A stretch of DNA of 64,000 nucleotides from Bacilli bacterium (GCA_017460175.1 JAFUBO010000003.1:222651-286650), one strand, 5' to 3'. Shown: positions 40,337-50,385, counted from the first letter of the stretch. Program-made: numbers and translations. Notes: generated by a model not told the origin, from the letters alone.

Positions 40337-42136
40337 ATGAATAAAGAGATGGTTAAAAAAATTAAAGTAGCTGTAACGATAATTTTTGTTGTTATATTTG
40401 TGTGGTTTTTAATTATTTCACCAATGATTACTTTTTATAATAATGAGAAGAAATTAACTGATGCTGCTAAGAGATATTATGAGTTAAATAACAATGAACT
40501 TCCTACAGGTGAAAGAGTTAAAACTTTAAGTTTAAAAACTTTATATCACAAATCATTTATAAAGGGTGATTTATATATTCCATATACTAAGAAAACTTGT
40601 TCAATTGAAAATAGTTGGGTAAAGGTTAAACGTGAAAATGGAGAATATAAGTATTATACATATTTAGAGTGTGGAATTTTATCATCAACAATAGATCATA
40701 AAGGACCAGTTATAACTTTAAATGGTGGAAATAAAGTTACAGTAGGTAAAGATGAGAAATACAAAGATACTGGAATTAAGAGTGTTGTTGATAATAATGA
40801 TGGTAAATTAAAAGTAGAAGATGTAACTGTTTCAGGAGAAGTGGATACATCTAAAGTTGGAACATATGAAATAACTTATACTGCGTTTGATAGTCTAAAT
40901 AATAAGACAGTAGTAATTAGACAAGTAGAAGTAGTTCAAAAATTAAACAGTACATTAAAAGCTACTTTGAAAGATGCTAAGAATTTTAAAGGTATGCCAC
41001 AAAATAATTATATAAGATTATCTAATATGTTATTTAGAGTTTATGGAATAAATAATGAAGATAATGTTGTTGTTGTAGCAGATGAAGATGTTAGTAATGT
41101 TAATTATTCTAAGATAGATAAATGGTTAGATTATTATTATAAAAATTTAAATAATTTTACTAAAAAGATAATTGTAAATGCAAAATATTGTAATATGAAT
41201 GTTACAGATACTACTTTAGATAGTACTCAATGTTCATCATATACAGGTAATAAAAAAGTATATATACCATCTATTATTGAGGTAAATAATGCAGCTAGTG
41301 GTGAAGGTAATTTTATGAGACCTGCTACAATGAGTTGGATTGCTAATAAGAAAGATGATAAGAATGCATATTTAACAAGAAATTACTTCTTTGATAATAA
41401 TAAAGATAAAACATATTTACCATATAGTGTTGATGAAAATTATGGTGTAAGACCAATGATGACTATTAAAGGAGATACATTAATAGTTGATGGAAATGGT
41501 ACTAAAGATAATCCATATACATTTGGTGATGTTAAGAAAGCTAAAGGTGGTTCACTATTAAATGAAAGATTTACTGGTGAATATATAAGTATAGATGGAA
41601 GTGTTTATAGAATTATAAAAACTGAGAATGATGGAACTACAAAGGTTATTAGTGATTTTACAGTTTCTGATTCAAAAAACGGAAGTGGTATGACAGCTGC
41701 TAATCCTACTAGTAAGAAAATTGTTTATAATCCTAAAAATAAAGATAGTGTTGCTTATTTTATAAATAACCGTACATCTGAATATATAGACACAAGTTAT
41801 TTTACAAAGCATCAAATAGAAGTTCCAATTTATAAGAATAAAATAATTTATGGAAAAGAAATAAAAACAAAAAAATATTCTGTATTGTTATCAGCACCTA
41901 ATATGTATGAAATGTTTAGTGCTCAACCACAAAATTATAAATGTACTTCATATTGGATGCTTAATACATCAGAGGCTGAAAGAATTGGAGCTGCAGTTTA
42001 TAATATAGGTGTACCTATTAATATAAAAATAGATAGTACAATTAAATTTAATATTAGGGTTGTAGGATTTATTAAGAATAATACAATTATTAGCAGTGGA
42101 GATGGAACAGTAGAAAAACCATATATTATAAAGTAG
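40337..42136 (+). CDS. Surface protein with Ig-like (DUF5011) domain and GDGTxxNPY repeats
   Basis: A 599-residue protein with one N-terminal membrane helix (about 10-30). A pilin-like stretch (AAKRYYELNNNELPTGERV, then Cys-containing strands) runs to about 115. An Ig-like DUF5011/HYR domain covers about 118-195 (GPVITLNGG ... YKDTGI ... VDTSKVGTYEITYTAFD). The C-terminal region ends in two GVRPxMTIKG/GNGTKDNPY and SSGDGTVEKPY repeats, shared with the partial gene at 2-637. Probably exposed on the cell surface and perhaps part of the appendage. ELPTGE is not a standard LPxTG sorting signal. Confidence 0.75.
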   Translation: MNKEMVKKIKVAVTIIFVVIFVWFLIISPMITFYNNEKKLTDAAKRYYELNNNELPTGERVKTLSLKTLYHKSFIKGDLYIPYTKKTCSIENSWVKVKRENGEYKYYTYLECGILSSTIDHKGPVITLNGGNKVTVGKDEKYKDTGIKSVVDNNDGKLKVEDVTVSGEVDTSKVGTYEITYTAFDSLNNKTVVIRQVEVVQKLNSTLKATLKDAKNFKGMPQNNYIRLSNMLFRVYGINNEDNVVVVADEDVSNVNYSKIDKWLDYYYKNLNNFTKKIIVNAKYCNMNVTDTTLDSTQCSSYTGNKKVYIPSIIEVNNAASGEGNFMRPATMSWIANKKDDKNAYLTRNYFFDNNKDKTYLPYSVDENYGVRPMMTIKGDTLIVDGNGTKDNPYTFGDVKKAKGGSLLNERFTGEYISIDGSVYRIIKTENDGTTKVISDFTVSDSKNGSGMTAANPTSKKIVYNPKNKDSVAYFINNRTSEYIDTSYFTKHQIEVPIYKNKIIYGKEIKTKKYSVLLSAPNMYEMFSAQPQNYKCTSYWMLNTSEAERIGAAVYNIGVPINIKIDSTIKFNIRVVGFIKNNTIISSGDGTVEKPYIIK

Positions 42137-42146
42137 AGGTATTAAA

Positions 42147-42989
42147 ATGAGTTGGAAGAGAAAAAAGAAAAAAATAGATAAAGTAAAACATAAGGCAATT
42201 GCTATAACATGCCTTATGTTTGCTGTCGTTTTAGGACTTGTAATATTCTTATTATTTAGGTTAATTAAAAATAATAATAATTATTACTCTATAGAATCTA
42301 GAACTTCAGAATTAGAAAAAATTAAGCCTTTTAAAGATTCTAATTATAGGGCAATAGGTTGGTTAAGAGTACAAGGTACTAATTTGGATCTTCCAATTGT
42401 TTATAGTGAGAATAAATATGAAGAGTTTCCAGTAGAGTTAGAAAACTTTGTATGGTCTAGAAATAGAGATACTAAGTTTACTAATTATATTGATATTACT
42501 GGTCATAATATATTTAATTTATCAGCAAATCCAAAGATTAAATCAGATTCATTTAGTAGATTTGAAGAATTGATGGCGTTTGTATATTATGATTTTGCTA
42601 AAGATAATGAATATATTCAATTGACTTTAGATGGAAAAGAATATCTTTATAAAATATTTATGGTAGGGTTTGTTGATAAGTCAGATGAAACATTCTTTCC
42701 TAAAAATGATGATGTTTCAAAAGATAATTTAAAACAACAACTTAAATGGTTAGAAAAAGATAATATTTATAAATATAATATAGATGTTAATGAAAATGAC
42801 AAATTAATTGCTTTGTCAACGTGTACTCGTTTCTATGGAGAAAAACAACAAGTTAGTTTTTATGTAGTAGGAAGACTTTTACGAGATGGCGAGGAAATAA
42901 ATCATTATAAAGTTACTAAGAGTAGCAAGTATAAAAATATTGAAAAAATATTGAAAGGTGATGAAAATAATGAAAAAGATAATGTGTAA
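42147..42989 (+). CDS. Class B-like sortase
   Basis: A 280-residue protein with a basic cytoplasmic start, one membrane helix (about 17-38) and a sortase fold. The opening IGWLRVQGTNLDLPIVY is the SrtB-type strand. The catalytic triad is visible as His120 in TGHNIF, Cys in LSTCTRFYG (about 225) and Arg in VVGR (about 242). Sortases link surface proteins to peptidoglycan or to pilins. No protein in the window ends in a recognisable LPxTG or NPxTN motif with a hydrophobic tail, so the substrate is unknown. It overlaps the next gene by 20 nt. Confidence 0.9.
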   Translation: MSWKRKKKKIDKVKHKAIAITCLMFAVVLGLVIFLLFRLIKNNNNYYSIESRTSELEKIKPFKDSNYRAIGWLRVQGTNLDLPIVYSENKYEEFPVELENFVWSRNRDTKFTNYIDITGHNIFNLSANPKIKSDSFSRFEELMAFVYYDFAKDNEYIQLTLDGKEYLYKIFMVGFVDKSDETFFPKNDDVSKDNLKQQLKWLEKDNIYKYNIDVNENDKLIALSTCTRFYGEKQQVSFYVVGRLLRDGEEINHYKVTKSSKYKNIEKILKGDENNEKDNV

Positions 42990-45951
42990 AAGAATAATGG
43001 GGTTACTTATTTTTACAATTGCATTTCTATGTATTGGTCTTATTCCTACTTATGCAGAAGAATCAAGTGCATGTAAACAGAAAGTTCAACAGTATAATGA
43101 TGATTTATTCTTATTAAGAGATAGATATGGACTTAATATGGAATTTGATATTGATAATAATCAATATGTAATCACAATGGCAAAAGTTTCAAGTGGTTCT
43201 ATAATTTCATCTTTAGCAAATTCTAATAAGTTAAAGTTTAAGATAGCTGAAATATCTTATTATACTTCAAATGGAACAGTTTCAACTACTGTTAAAGATT
43301 CTTCAAATAAGAATACGACTGTGACATATACACCTTTAGATAAGAGAACACGTGTAAAGAAATATGAAGGCGATAATGAAATATCAGCATTAAAAAATTA
43401 TGGTATTGCTAGTGAGACAACTATAAAACCAAAAGGTTCTATAAAAATTAAAAGAGAACAAGTTAGTGATGGTTTTGAAGTTGTATTAGTACCGGATGGA
43501 TTTAATGATCCTGATTTAGCTTCAGTATGTACTAATTCTAGTTTTAAGATTTATCTTGATGTTGAAGTAGAAGCTGGATCAGAAGTACAAGCAAAAGTAA
43601 TTTCTTATTCAGGTGGAAGTGGTAGTTCAGCATATCATAATTATGTTGATTGTAGTGGTGATTATGCATCTAGATATACTGATAAGAATAGTTTTGAATA
43701 TAATTTCTGTTATGATAAAGAAAAAGCTTTAGCTGATTCTAATACAAAGAAAATATCATTCAGTAATGATTCAAAAGGAAAAATTCTTAAATATGGTGAT
43801 TCAAAGGAAAAACCATTAGAGTTTAAATGTGATTGGAAAAATACAATTGTACCAGGAGATAATGTAACAGATTATTATGTAAATAAAAAATATGTAATTG
43901 GTACTGGAACAATAGAAATTACAGAAGATAATTACGAGTATCATACAGAATATACTCCAGGTTCTATAACAACTACTTCTGATGCCAAATGTAAAATTAA
44001 CTGTGAAGAAGTTGTAAAAGTAGAATATGGTCCTCCAATTAGTACAAAGAATGGATTCTGTTTTGAATATAAAGTAAAAGTAACAAGTCGTATTAATTGT
44101 GAATTAAAAGAAGGTCCTACACCACCAAAAGATGCAATTACATGTACACCTACACCATATTGTATTCATAAGAGTGGTTATGAATCTACTGAAGGTGGAC
44201 CAAATAAACAGTTTGATAGCTGTGTAAAATCATGTGATGGTGGAAAATATACTTCTAAATGTAGCAAGAAATGTTATAAGAAAGTATATGGAAAGAGTGT
44301 AGCTAGAAAAACAAGTAATGATGGAATTAATTTATTTGCACAAAAAATGGCAAGTGTTAATGATCAAAAATTATATACATATATATATTTAGATTCAGAA
44401 AGTGATAAGAGATATAGAATTGTATGGAAAAATGATGTAGATAGAAGAAATAATGATGGTAGACCTTCAGGATTCTATGTAAGTCCAACAGATTCTTATT
44501 GGCATTATCTAAAAGGTAACGATTGGGGTAGATCAACAAGTTATTATTCTGTATATGAAAGAGGAATTCCTAAAACAACAAGTTGTACAAGTGATTGTTA
44601 CTGGGTTGAAAATAGTGATTCTAGATGTAAGAGTGATGATTCAAATGTAGTTCGTTACTTAAATGATCCAGAAGTATATGAATTAAGAAATAAATATTTA
44701 GGTACTTCTGATAAGTCACCAGTTGAAAGTGATAAAGAGAAAAATGAAAAGAAATTTGAACAATTAAAAGCAAGATGTGAGGCATATGCATCATGTAATA
44801 CAAAGACTGCTGAATTTACAATATCAGTTGATTATACACAAAAAGGAAATAATAAGAAAGTTACAATTGATTTCCCATACTCAACAGGAAAAGATACAAT
44901 TACTGCAACAAATAAGACTAATGATGAAGTTAAATGTACATCAAAAGCAGAAGAAAATAAATCAATATTCTTAAGTTATGCTGGATGTTATGGTTGTGGT
45001 AAAACACCAGGAGATAAGAGATGGTATCAAACTGAGTGGACATTCCCTGGAACATGGGTACACTTAAAAACTGGTAAGATTACTTATGATGCAAGTCAAA
45101 TAACTGATTCTGTTTCATGGAAGAGTTATGATAATTACTTCTGTTTACCAATGGATTTAAAAGAGGTTAATACTAATTGGTACAAATACTATATAGCTAA
45201 GGTATATAGTAATGATCCAAGTATGTCATGGAATGGATTATATTCAGAGTTCCCAATAATTGAATGTCCAAATGGTGAAAAGAAAAATACTAAGTGCATT
45301 AGTTACTATAAGGAAGCTGCTAAATCTACATTTACAGATAAAGATATAGATTGGAATATTCATGCAGCAGCTAAGAACTTTGGTATGTTTGAATGGGATA
45401 TTAACATAGATTGTTTCTATGCATATGATTCAGCTTATCCAGGAGATAAAAACTGTGATATTGAATGTAAAAAATCTGATTCAAGTGGAGAAGCTTATGA
45501 AATTAGAACACCAGATTTAACTAACTTATTCCCAGATAGTGAAGGTAATAAATTAGCAAGTCCTGATAAGACAGGAAGAGCACCAGGATTTAACTGGAAT
45601 CAATATTCTTCACAAGTAATTAAAGATACTGAATATAAATCTCAACCTTCTAATTATGCTAAGTGGGTACAAGCTAAAGGTTATGGAGTTTATTCAGATG
45701 AATATCTAGATTATGAAGTTGTATTAACAAAGGAAATAATTAATGAACTTAAGAAGAAAGATAAGAAATACACTAATTGGGAAGGTAAAACTGAAATTAA
45801 TAGTGTAGTTAATTATCAAAGTCCATTATTTAGAAATGGTGGAATATTATCTGGAAGTGCTAAGTATCCAAATGGAGAAGCATTAAAATGTAATAACATG
45901 AAGAATTATAAATCTTCTGAATGTCAAGAATTCGTAGGGGAGGGAAATTAA
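42970..45951 (+). CDS. Large secreted cysteine-rich protein (993 residues)
   Basis: Start ATG 42970 is placed about 11 nt after AAAGGTG; the GTG at 42958 overlaps that site. A Sec signal peptide (GLLIFTIAFLCIGLIPTYA, probable cleavage before EES) precedes a long extracellular chain with several dozen Cys, often as CxxxC or CxxC pairs (CDGGKYTSKCSKKC, YAGCYGCGK). No membrane anchor, LPxTG or known domain is seen at the C-terminus, which ends SSECQEFVGEGN. Disulphide-rich exported proteins are rare in anaerobic Firmicutes. It lies between the sortase and the Tad genes, so a tip adhesin or shaft-associated role is a reasonable guess. Confidence 0.75.
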   Translation: MKKIMCKRIMGLLIFTIAFLCIGLIPTYAEESSACKQKVQQYNDDLFLLRDRYGLNMEFDIDNNQYVITMAKVSSGSIISSLANSNKLKFKIAEISYYTSNGTVSTTVKDSSNKNTTVTYTPLDKRTRVKKYEGDNEISALKNYGIASETTIKPKGSIKIKREQVSDGFEVVLVPDGFNDPDLASVCTNSSFKIYLDVEVEAGSEVQAKVISYSGGSGSSAYHNYVDCSGDYASRYTDKNSFEYNFCYDKEKALADSNTKKISFSNDSKGKILKYGDSKEKPLEFKCDWKNTIVPGDNVTDYYVNKKYVIGTGTIEITEDNYEYHTEYTPGSITTTSDAKCKINCEEVVKVEYGPPISTKNGFCFEYKVKVTSRINCELKEGPTPPKDAITCTPTPYCIHKSGYESTEGGPNKQFDSCVKSCDGGKYTSKCSKKCYKKVYGKSVARKTSNDGINLFAQKMASVNDQKLYTYIYLDSESDKRYRIVWKNDVDRRNNDGRPSGFYVSPTDSYWHYLKGNDWGRSTSYYSVYERGIPKTTSCTSDCYWVENSDSRCKSDDSNVVRYLNDPEVYELRNKYLGTSDKSPVESDKEKNEKKFEQLKARCEAYASCNTKTAEFTISVDYTQKGNNKKVTIDFPYSTGKDTITATNKTNDEVKCTSKAEENKSIFLSYAGCYGCGKTPGDKRWYQTEWTFPGTWVHLKTGKITYDASQITDSVSWKSYDNYFCLPMDLKEVNTNWYKYYIAKVYSNDPSMSWNGLYSEFPIIECPNGEKKNTKCISYYKEAAKSTFTDKDIDWNIHAAAKNFGMFEWDINIDCFYAYDSAYPGDKNCDIECKKSDSSGEAYEIRTPDLTNLFPDSEGNKLASPDKTGRAPGFNWNQYSSQVIKDTEYKSQPSNYAKWVQAKGYGVYSDEYLDYEVVLTKEIINELKKKDKKYTNWEGKTEINSVVNYQSPLFRNGGILSGSAKYPNGEALKCNNMKNYKSSECQEFVGEGN

Positions 45952-45954
45952 TAT

Positions 45955-46446
45955 ATGAATAAAGGAATGTTAACTGTAGGTATTATCTTATTAAGTGTAA
46001 TTGCTTTACTATTAATTAATGTATTAACAAACTTCTCTACTGGAAGTGAACTAGATTATTATTTAGTAAAGGAAACAGCAGATGCTGCAATGGAAGATTC
46101 CATTGATAAAGTTTATTTAAGAACATGTGGTTTATATAGAATCGATAAAGAGAAGTTTGTTGAAAACTTCGTTTATCGATTTGCTAACAACGTAGATAGT
46201 ACTAGAAATTATGATATTAAGTTTTATGATATTAATGAAGTACCACCTAAAGTTAGTATAAAAGTTGATTCTTTAACTACTTTAGCATTTAAAACTGATA
46301 AAGAAAAATCTCAAGCAGCAGATATAACTACTAGTTATGATGCAATACTTGAAACTAACTACTATGGTGATCCAATGGTAGAAGTAGCATTACATAATAA
46401 TAATTATGATCAATGTAAATCTTTATCATCAGGTATCCTAAAATAG
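45955..46446 (+). CDS. TadE-like pseudopilin candidate (DUF5411-like)
   Basis: A 163-residue protein with an N-terminal hydrophobic helix (MLTVGIILLSVIALLLINVL) directly after a short MNKG leader, then an outside domain with two Cys. The arrangement matches TadE/F-type pseudopilins, and the sequence resembles the DUF5411 family seen with Tad loci. The start follows GGGGAGGG. First gene of the cpaB-tadA-tadB-tadC run. Confidence 0.7.
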   Translation: MNKGMLTVGIILLSVIALLLINVLTNFSTGSELDYYLVKETADAAMEDSIDKVYLRTCGLYRIDKEKFVENFVYRFANNVDSTRNYDIKFYDINEVPPKVSIKVDSLTTLAFKTDKEKSQAADITTSYDAILETNYYGDPMVEVALHNNNYDQCKSLSSGILK

Positions 46447-46461
46447 GAAGGAGAGAATAAA

Positions 46462-47268
46462 ATGGGAAATTTGGTAACAAACTTTAAAAAATTTTTACAA
46501 AACAAAAATACTGTTACGGTTATTGGTGTTATTCTAGCAATTATAGTACTTTATTTCGCATATACTATGAGAATAAATTCAGCAATTAATCCTGTTTCTG
46601 TACCATATGCTGCAGAACAGATAAAAGCTGGTACACAAATAACAGAATCTATGATTTCCACAAGAGAAGTACCTCCTGCTATGTTAGAGGGAGATGTCAT
46701 TTTAAATGTTGGAGAAATAATAGATAAATATGCAGCCGCAGATACAGTTATACCTGAAGGTAGTTTATTCTATAAACGAGCTGTTGTGGAAAAAGAACAA
46801 TTACCTGAAAATATAATATTAGATTATCCAAAGAATTATGTTTTATATAATTTAGATGTTGATACTAATTCAACATATGGTAATTCAGTATTCCCTGGTA
46901 ATTATGTTGATATTTGGTTAAAAGCAGTTAATAAATTACCAGAAAATCAACAATCATATGGTGCTGATGCTGATAAAATTATGTATGGTAAATTAATATC
47001 AAATGTTCAAGTATTAGCAGTTAAGGATGCATCTGGACAACCTGTTTTCCAAAATATAGATGAAAATAGAACTCCAGCTATGGTAGTATTTGCATTACCT
47101 AGTGAATATTATGTATTACTTCGTAAAGCAAGTTATATGAGAAGTTATGATACTAGTATAGAATTAGTTCCAACTAATGAAGGAAATAAAGATGAACCTG
47201 GAGAATTGGAACTATCTAGTGAAGATTTAAAAGAATGGATTAATAATCATACTTATTGGACTGATTAA
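46462..47268 (+). CDS. cpaB: CpaB/RcpC-type SAF-domain pilus assembly protein
   Basis: A 268-residue protein with one membrane helix (about 18-36) followed by an SAF domain: VPYAAEQIKAGTQITESMISTREVP (read as VPYAAEQIKAGT and ITESMIST). Then come the CpaB-type strands ADTVIPEGSLFYKRAVV and VFPGNYVDIWLKA. In Tad systems CpaB/RcpC is an envelope assembly component. Gene context (tadA, tadB and tadC directly downstream) supports the call. GGAAGGAGAG ribosome binding site. Confidence 0.85.
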   Translation: MGNLVTNFKKFLQNKNTVTVIGVILAIIVLYFAYTMRINSAINPVSVPYAAEQIKAGTQITESMISTREVPPAMLEGDVILNVGEIIDKYAAADTVIPEGSLFYKRAVVEKEQLPENIILDYPKNYVLYNLDVDTNSTYGNSVFPGNYVDIWLKAVNKLPENQQSYGADADKIMYGKLISNVQVLAVKDASGQPVFQNIDENRTPAMVVFALPSEYYVLLRKASYMRSYDTSIELVPTNEGNKDEPGELELSSEDLKEWINNHTYWTD

Positions 47269-47307
47269 TAATAAAGAATAAAAAATGAATAAAAGGAGTT
47301 GAGTTAA

Positions 47308-48591
47308 ATGAACGAGAATATATTTGATAAATTAGACTTTGGACCATTTCGTTCTTTACTTGATAATGATGATATTACCGATATTTCTTATGATAACGGT
47401 GGTCAAATTTGGATTCGTTCATTGACTCAAGGGTCTTTGAGAGTAGAAGTTGAGGGAGCAACTCCAGAGTTTGTGGAGAAGCTCGCTTTTCAGTGCTCTA
47501 ATGTAATGGGTACAACATTTAATAATGCTAAGCCATTCTTAGATGCTGAATCAAGTGAATTACGTATGAACTTTGTTCACCAATCAATTGCCACTAATGG
47601 TATTGCGATGGTTATACGTAAAACACCTGCTAAAATAAGACTTGAAAAAGAAAAATTAATTCAAGAAGATTATTTTACTCCAGCTATACATGACTTTTTA
47701 ATTAAATGTGTTGAAGGTCATTGTAATATAATGGTTTCTGGAGAAACTGGTTCAGGAAAAACAGAGTTTGTTAAGTACTTAGCCAGTCATACAAAAACAA
47801 ATGAAAAAATAATAACAATAGAAGATACATTGGAACTACATTTAGATAAAATATTTCCACAAAGAGATATTGTAGCGATGAAAACTAACAATGTTGCATC
47901 ATATTCAGATGTATTAGTTACATGTATGAGACAGAATCCTAAATGGATTTTATTATCTGAGGTTCGTTCTGCAGAAGCAGTTAGTGCTGTACGTAACTCA
48001 ATAAGTTCTGGACATAATATTTTATCCACAATACATGCGGATAAAGCATCTGCTATACCATATCGTTTATATTCTTTGATGGAAACAGATTTAGATGTTA
48101 AACAATTCTTATCTACAATATATAGATATATTCAATTAGGAGTACATATAAAAGCTTTCTATAGTAAAGAATATGGTAAATTTCATCGTGAAGTAGATGA
48201 AGTATGTGAATTTTATGTAGATGATGATAATGTTCCAAAAAGTAGAATAATATATCAAAAAACTTTTGGTAAACCTATGATGTGTAAACCAAGTGCACAT
48301 TTAATTGAATATTTAGAAAATCAAAATATTGAGGTGCAAAATATTATAGCTGGTTTACCTGATGAATTACCAGTATTTAATAAAGAAGAAATGGATTCTG
48401 TAAATATTTCTGAGACAGAAGATAAAACAAAAAAAGAAGTAAAAGAGACTCCTCAACCAGTAGTTACTCCTTTGGTACAGCCAACAGTTAATAGTACTCC
48501 TGTTTTGAGTCAGACTCCATTAACTCCAACTATAATACAGACAGTTCCTGGTAATAATCAAGTTAATAATTCACTTACAAAATTAGAATGA
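47308..48591 (+). CDS. tadA: TadA/CpaF-family secretion ATPase
   Basis: A 427-residue cytoplasmic VirB11/TadA ATPase that powers pilus subunit assembly. It has an N-terminal domain (DDDITDISYDNGGQIWIRS), Walker A SGETGSGKTEF (about 144-153), Asp box ITIEDTLEL, Walker B-like WILLSEVRSAEAV and the His box GHNILSTIHADK. The C-terminal 70 residues are a Pro/Thr/Val-rich low-complexity tail not usual in TadA. Either a Tad motor or a VirB11 motor by family; the adjacent TadB/TadC genes favour Tad. Confidence 0.93.
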   Translation: MNENIFDKLDFGPFRSLLDNDDITDISYDNGGQIWIRSLTQGSLRVEVEGATPEFVEKLAFQCSNVMGTTFNNAKPFLDAESSELRMNFVHQSIATNGIAMVIRKTPAKIRLEKEKLIQEDYFTPAIHDFLIKCVEGHCNIMVSGETGSGKTEFVKYLASHTKTNEKIITIEDTLELHLDKIFPQRDIVAMKTNNVASYSDVLVTCMRQNPKWILLSEVRSAEAVSAVRNSISSGHNILSTIHADKASAIPYRLYSLMETDLDVKQFLSTIYRYIQLGVHIKAFYSKEYGKFHREVDEVCEFYVDDDNVPKSRIIYQKTFGKPMMCKPSAHLIEYLENQNIEVQNIIAGLPDELPVFNKEEMDSVNISETEDKTKKEVKETPQPVVTPLVQPTVNSTPVLSQTPLTPTIIQTVPGNNQVNNSLTKLE

Positions 48592-48604
48592 TAGGAGGGG
48601 TTAT

Positions 48605-49507
48605 ATGTATATTGAAGAGTTATTTATAATAATTATCTTTGTAGTTTTTATATATTTATATAGAAATTATAAAGGTGAAAATGTTGGAAAATATGTTTTG
48701 ACTCAAGTACAAAGTATGTATGATAGGTTTGCCCCTTATTCTTTTAAGGTTGTACGTGAAAAAACAAAACAATTAGGACAAGAATATACTCCTCGTCAAT
48801 ATGCTATACAAGTATCTATATTTGCATCTTTTGCAGCTGTAGTTACTTATTTATATTTCTATAATTTAATTATAAGTATAATATATGCTTTAATTGCAGT
48901 TGGATTTGTTCCATATATATCTTATTTAAGATGTAAAAAGGTATATTCAGAATTTTTGTTTGAACAAATACAAGTATATACATCTAATACTATTATGGAA
49001 TTTGCGACAACACAGTCTTTTGTAAAAGCATTAGAAGGTGTAGCTAATTCTGGAATATTAGAAGATCCTGTACTAAGTGATGTTAGACAGATGATAACTA
49101 TGAGTTATGATAATGGTACGATAGATGAGGCACTTGATTATATGAGTAAACTATATCCATATTATATAGTTAAAAATATGCATCAATTGTTTTTACAAAT
49201 TACTAAAGAAGGTGCACAAAATTCTGCTGATTCATTGGAAAATATGCAATTAGATATTGATATGCTTGTTGAGAGTGTATATAGAGATAGAATTGAAAGA
49301 GCTACATTTCATAAGTCGTTTTTACAGTTTGGTATTATGCTGTATTTATTAGTTATGTTAGTTCAATACTTATTAGGAAGAGAAACTTATTTAGTATTAT
49401 TACAACGTTGGTATATCCAGTTTTTAATGCACGGTGTATTGATTGTAAATTCTTATTTCCTTTTAAAAGGGGAAAGATATTATTATGAGAATGTAGGTGC
49501 TGAATAA
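48605..49507 (+). CDS. tadB: TadB-like inner-membrane platform protein
   Basis: A 300-residue membrane protein with helices at about 4-20, 78-95, 99-115, 248-265 and 270-287. The type II secretion F (GspF/TadB) region between them has ATTQSFVKALEGVANSG, DNGTIDEALDYMSKLYP and the ENMQLDIDMLVES helix. TadB and TadC form the membrane platform on which TadA acts. AGGAGGGG ribosome binding site; the stop overlaps the next ATG by one base. Confidence 0.85.
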   Translation: MYIEELFIIIIFVVFIYLYRNYKGENVGKYVLTQVQSMYDRFAPYSFKVVREKTKQLGQEYTPRQYAIQVSIFASFAAVVTYLYFYNLIISIIYALIAVGFVPYISYLRCKKVYSEFLFEQIQVYTSNTIMEFATTQSFVKALEGVANSGILEDPVLSDVRQMITMSYDNGTIDEALDYMSKLYPYYIVKNMHQLFLQITKEGAQNSADSLENMQLDIDMLVESVYRDRIERATFHKSFLQFGIMLYLLVMLVQYLLGRETYLVLLQRWYIQFLMHGVLIVNSYFLLKGERYYYENVGAE

Positions 49508-50310
49508 TGGAGATACTAATAGTAGGAGCAATAATTATCTTTATATTAATTTATAATAATACCATTGATAAAGATAAATTTTTTGCAGATAATCAAAAAT
49601 ATTTAGAAGCTTTTAAAGAAGAAGACTATCAATTCTTAGTTTATGCTAGATATGGTGAAGATGTTGATGTAGATCAATTATATTCAAAAAGAATTACTTC
49701 AGCTTTTATTGGATTTTTAGTAGTATTAGTACTTACTATTACTAATAATAATTCTGCTGAAATAATTAATTCACAATTTTTCTTAAATTTAGTATTATCT
49801 TTAGTAGTAGCAGTTGTAGTGTTTAAAGCACCATATACTCAATTAAAAAAATATTATAAACAACATTTGCATGAAATCGATGTAATGTTGCCATACTATT
49901 TAAAGAGTTTAGAAATTTTAATACAACACTATACTGTACCAGTAGCAATAGGTAAAAGTATTGCTGATGCACCAGATATTTTTAAACCTGGGTTAAGAAG
50001 AATGATAGATAGAATTAATTCTGGTGATGCAACAGTAGATCCTTATATGGAATTTGCTAATACATATCCAGTTAGAGATTCTATGAGAATGATGAGACTT
50101 TTATATCGTCTTGGAATTGGTTCTCAAGAAAAGAAACAAGAGAGACTTATGATGTTTTCTAGGACAGTTTCTAGTTTACAAAATAAGGCAAGAGAAACAA
50201 AATATAAAGAAAGATTAAATCACATGGAAGGTCAAACTATGATAATGCTTGTAGTTACAGGTGTTGGAGTAATGTTGATTATATTAATTTCTATGATGAT
50301 GATGTTCTAA
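49507..50310 (+). CDS. tadC: TadC-like inner-membrane platform protein
   Basis: A 267-residue partner of TadB. It has an N-terminal helix (about 2-16), two central helices (about 67-82 and 92-108), a GspF-like stretch HEIDVMLPYYLKSLEILIQ and FANTYPVRDSMRMMRLLYRLG, and a final helix (VTGVGVMLIILISMMMMF). The order tadA-tadB-tadC is that of classical Tad loci. No terminator is obvious before the next promoter. Confidence 0.83.
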   Translation: MEILIVGAIIIFILIYNNTIDKDKFFADNQKYLEAFKEEDYQFLVYARYGEDVDVDQLYSKRITSAFIGFLVVLVLTITNNNSAEIINSQFFLNLVLSLVVAVVVFKAPYTQLKKYYKQHLHEIDVMLPYYLKSLEILIQHYTVPVAIGKSIADAPDIFKPGLRRMIDRINSGDATVDPYMEFANTYPVRDSMRMMRLLYRLGIGSQEKKQERLMMFSRTVSSLQNKARETKYKERLNHMEGQTMIMLVVTGVGVMLIILISMMMMF

Positions 50311-50323
50311 AATGTAAAATGAG

Positions 50324-50352
50324 TTGTTAACAAAAATAAAATTTGTTATAAT
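50324..50352 (+). promoter_or_regulatory. Promoter of the Flp-like pilin gene
   Basis: TTGTTA (50324-50329), 17-nt spacer, TATAAT (50347-50352) with TGT extension, just after tadC. Confidence 0.72.
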
Positions 50353-50385
50353 AAAAATGTAAGGTAAGAAAGGATGGGATGATTA

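Noticed and set aside
44357-44974. Short frames on both strands inside the cysteine-rich protein gene
   Set aside because: Low-complexity frames without ribosome binding sites that overlap a long signal-peptide-bearing ORF.
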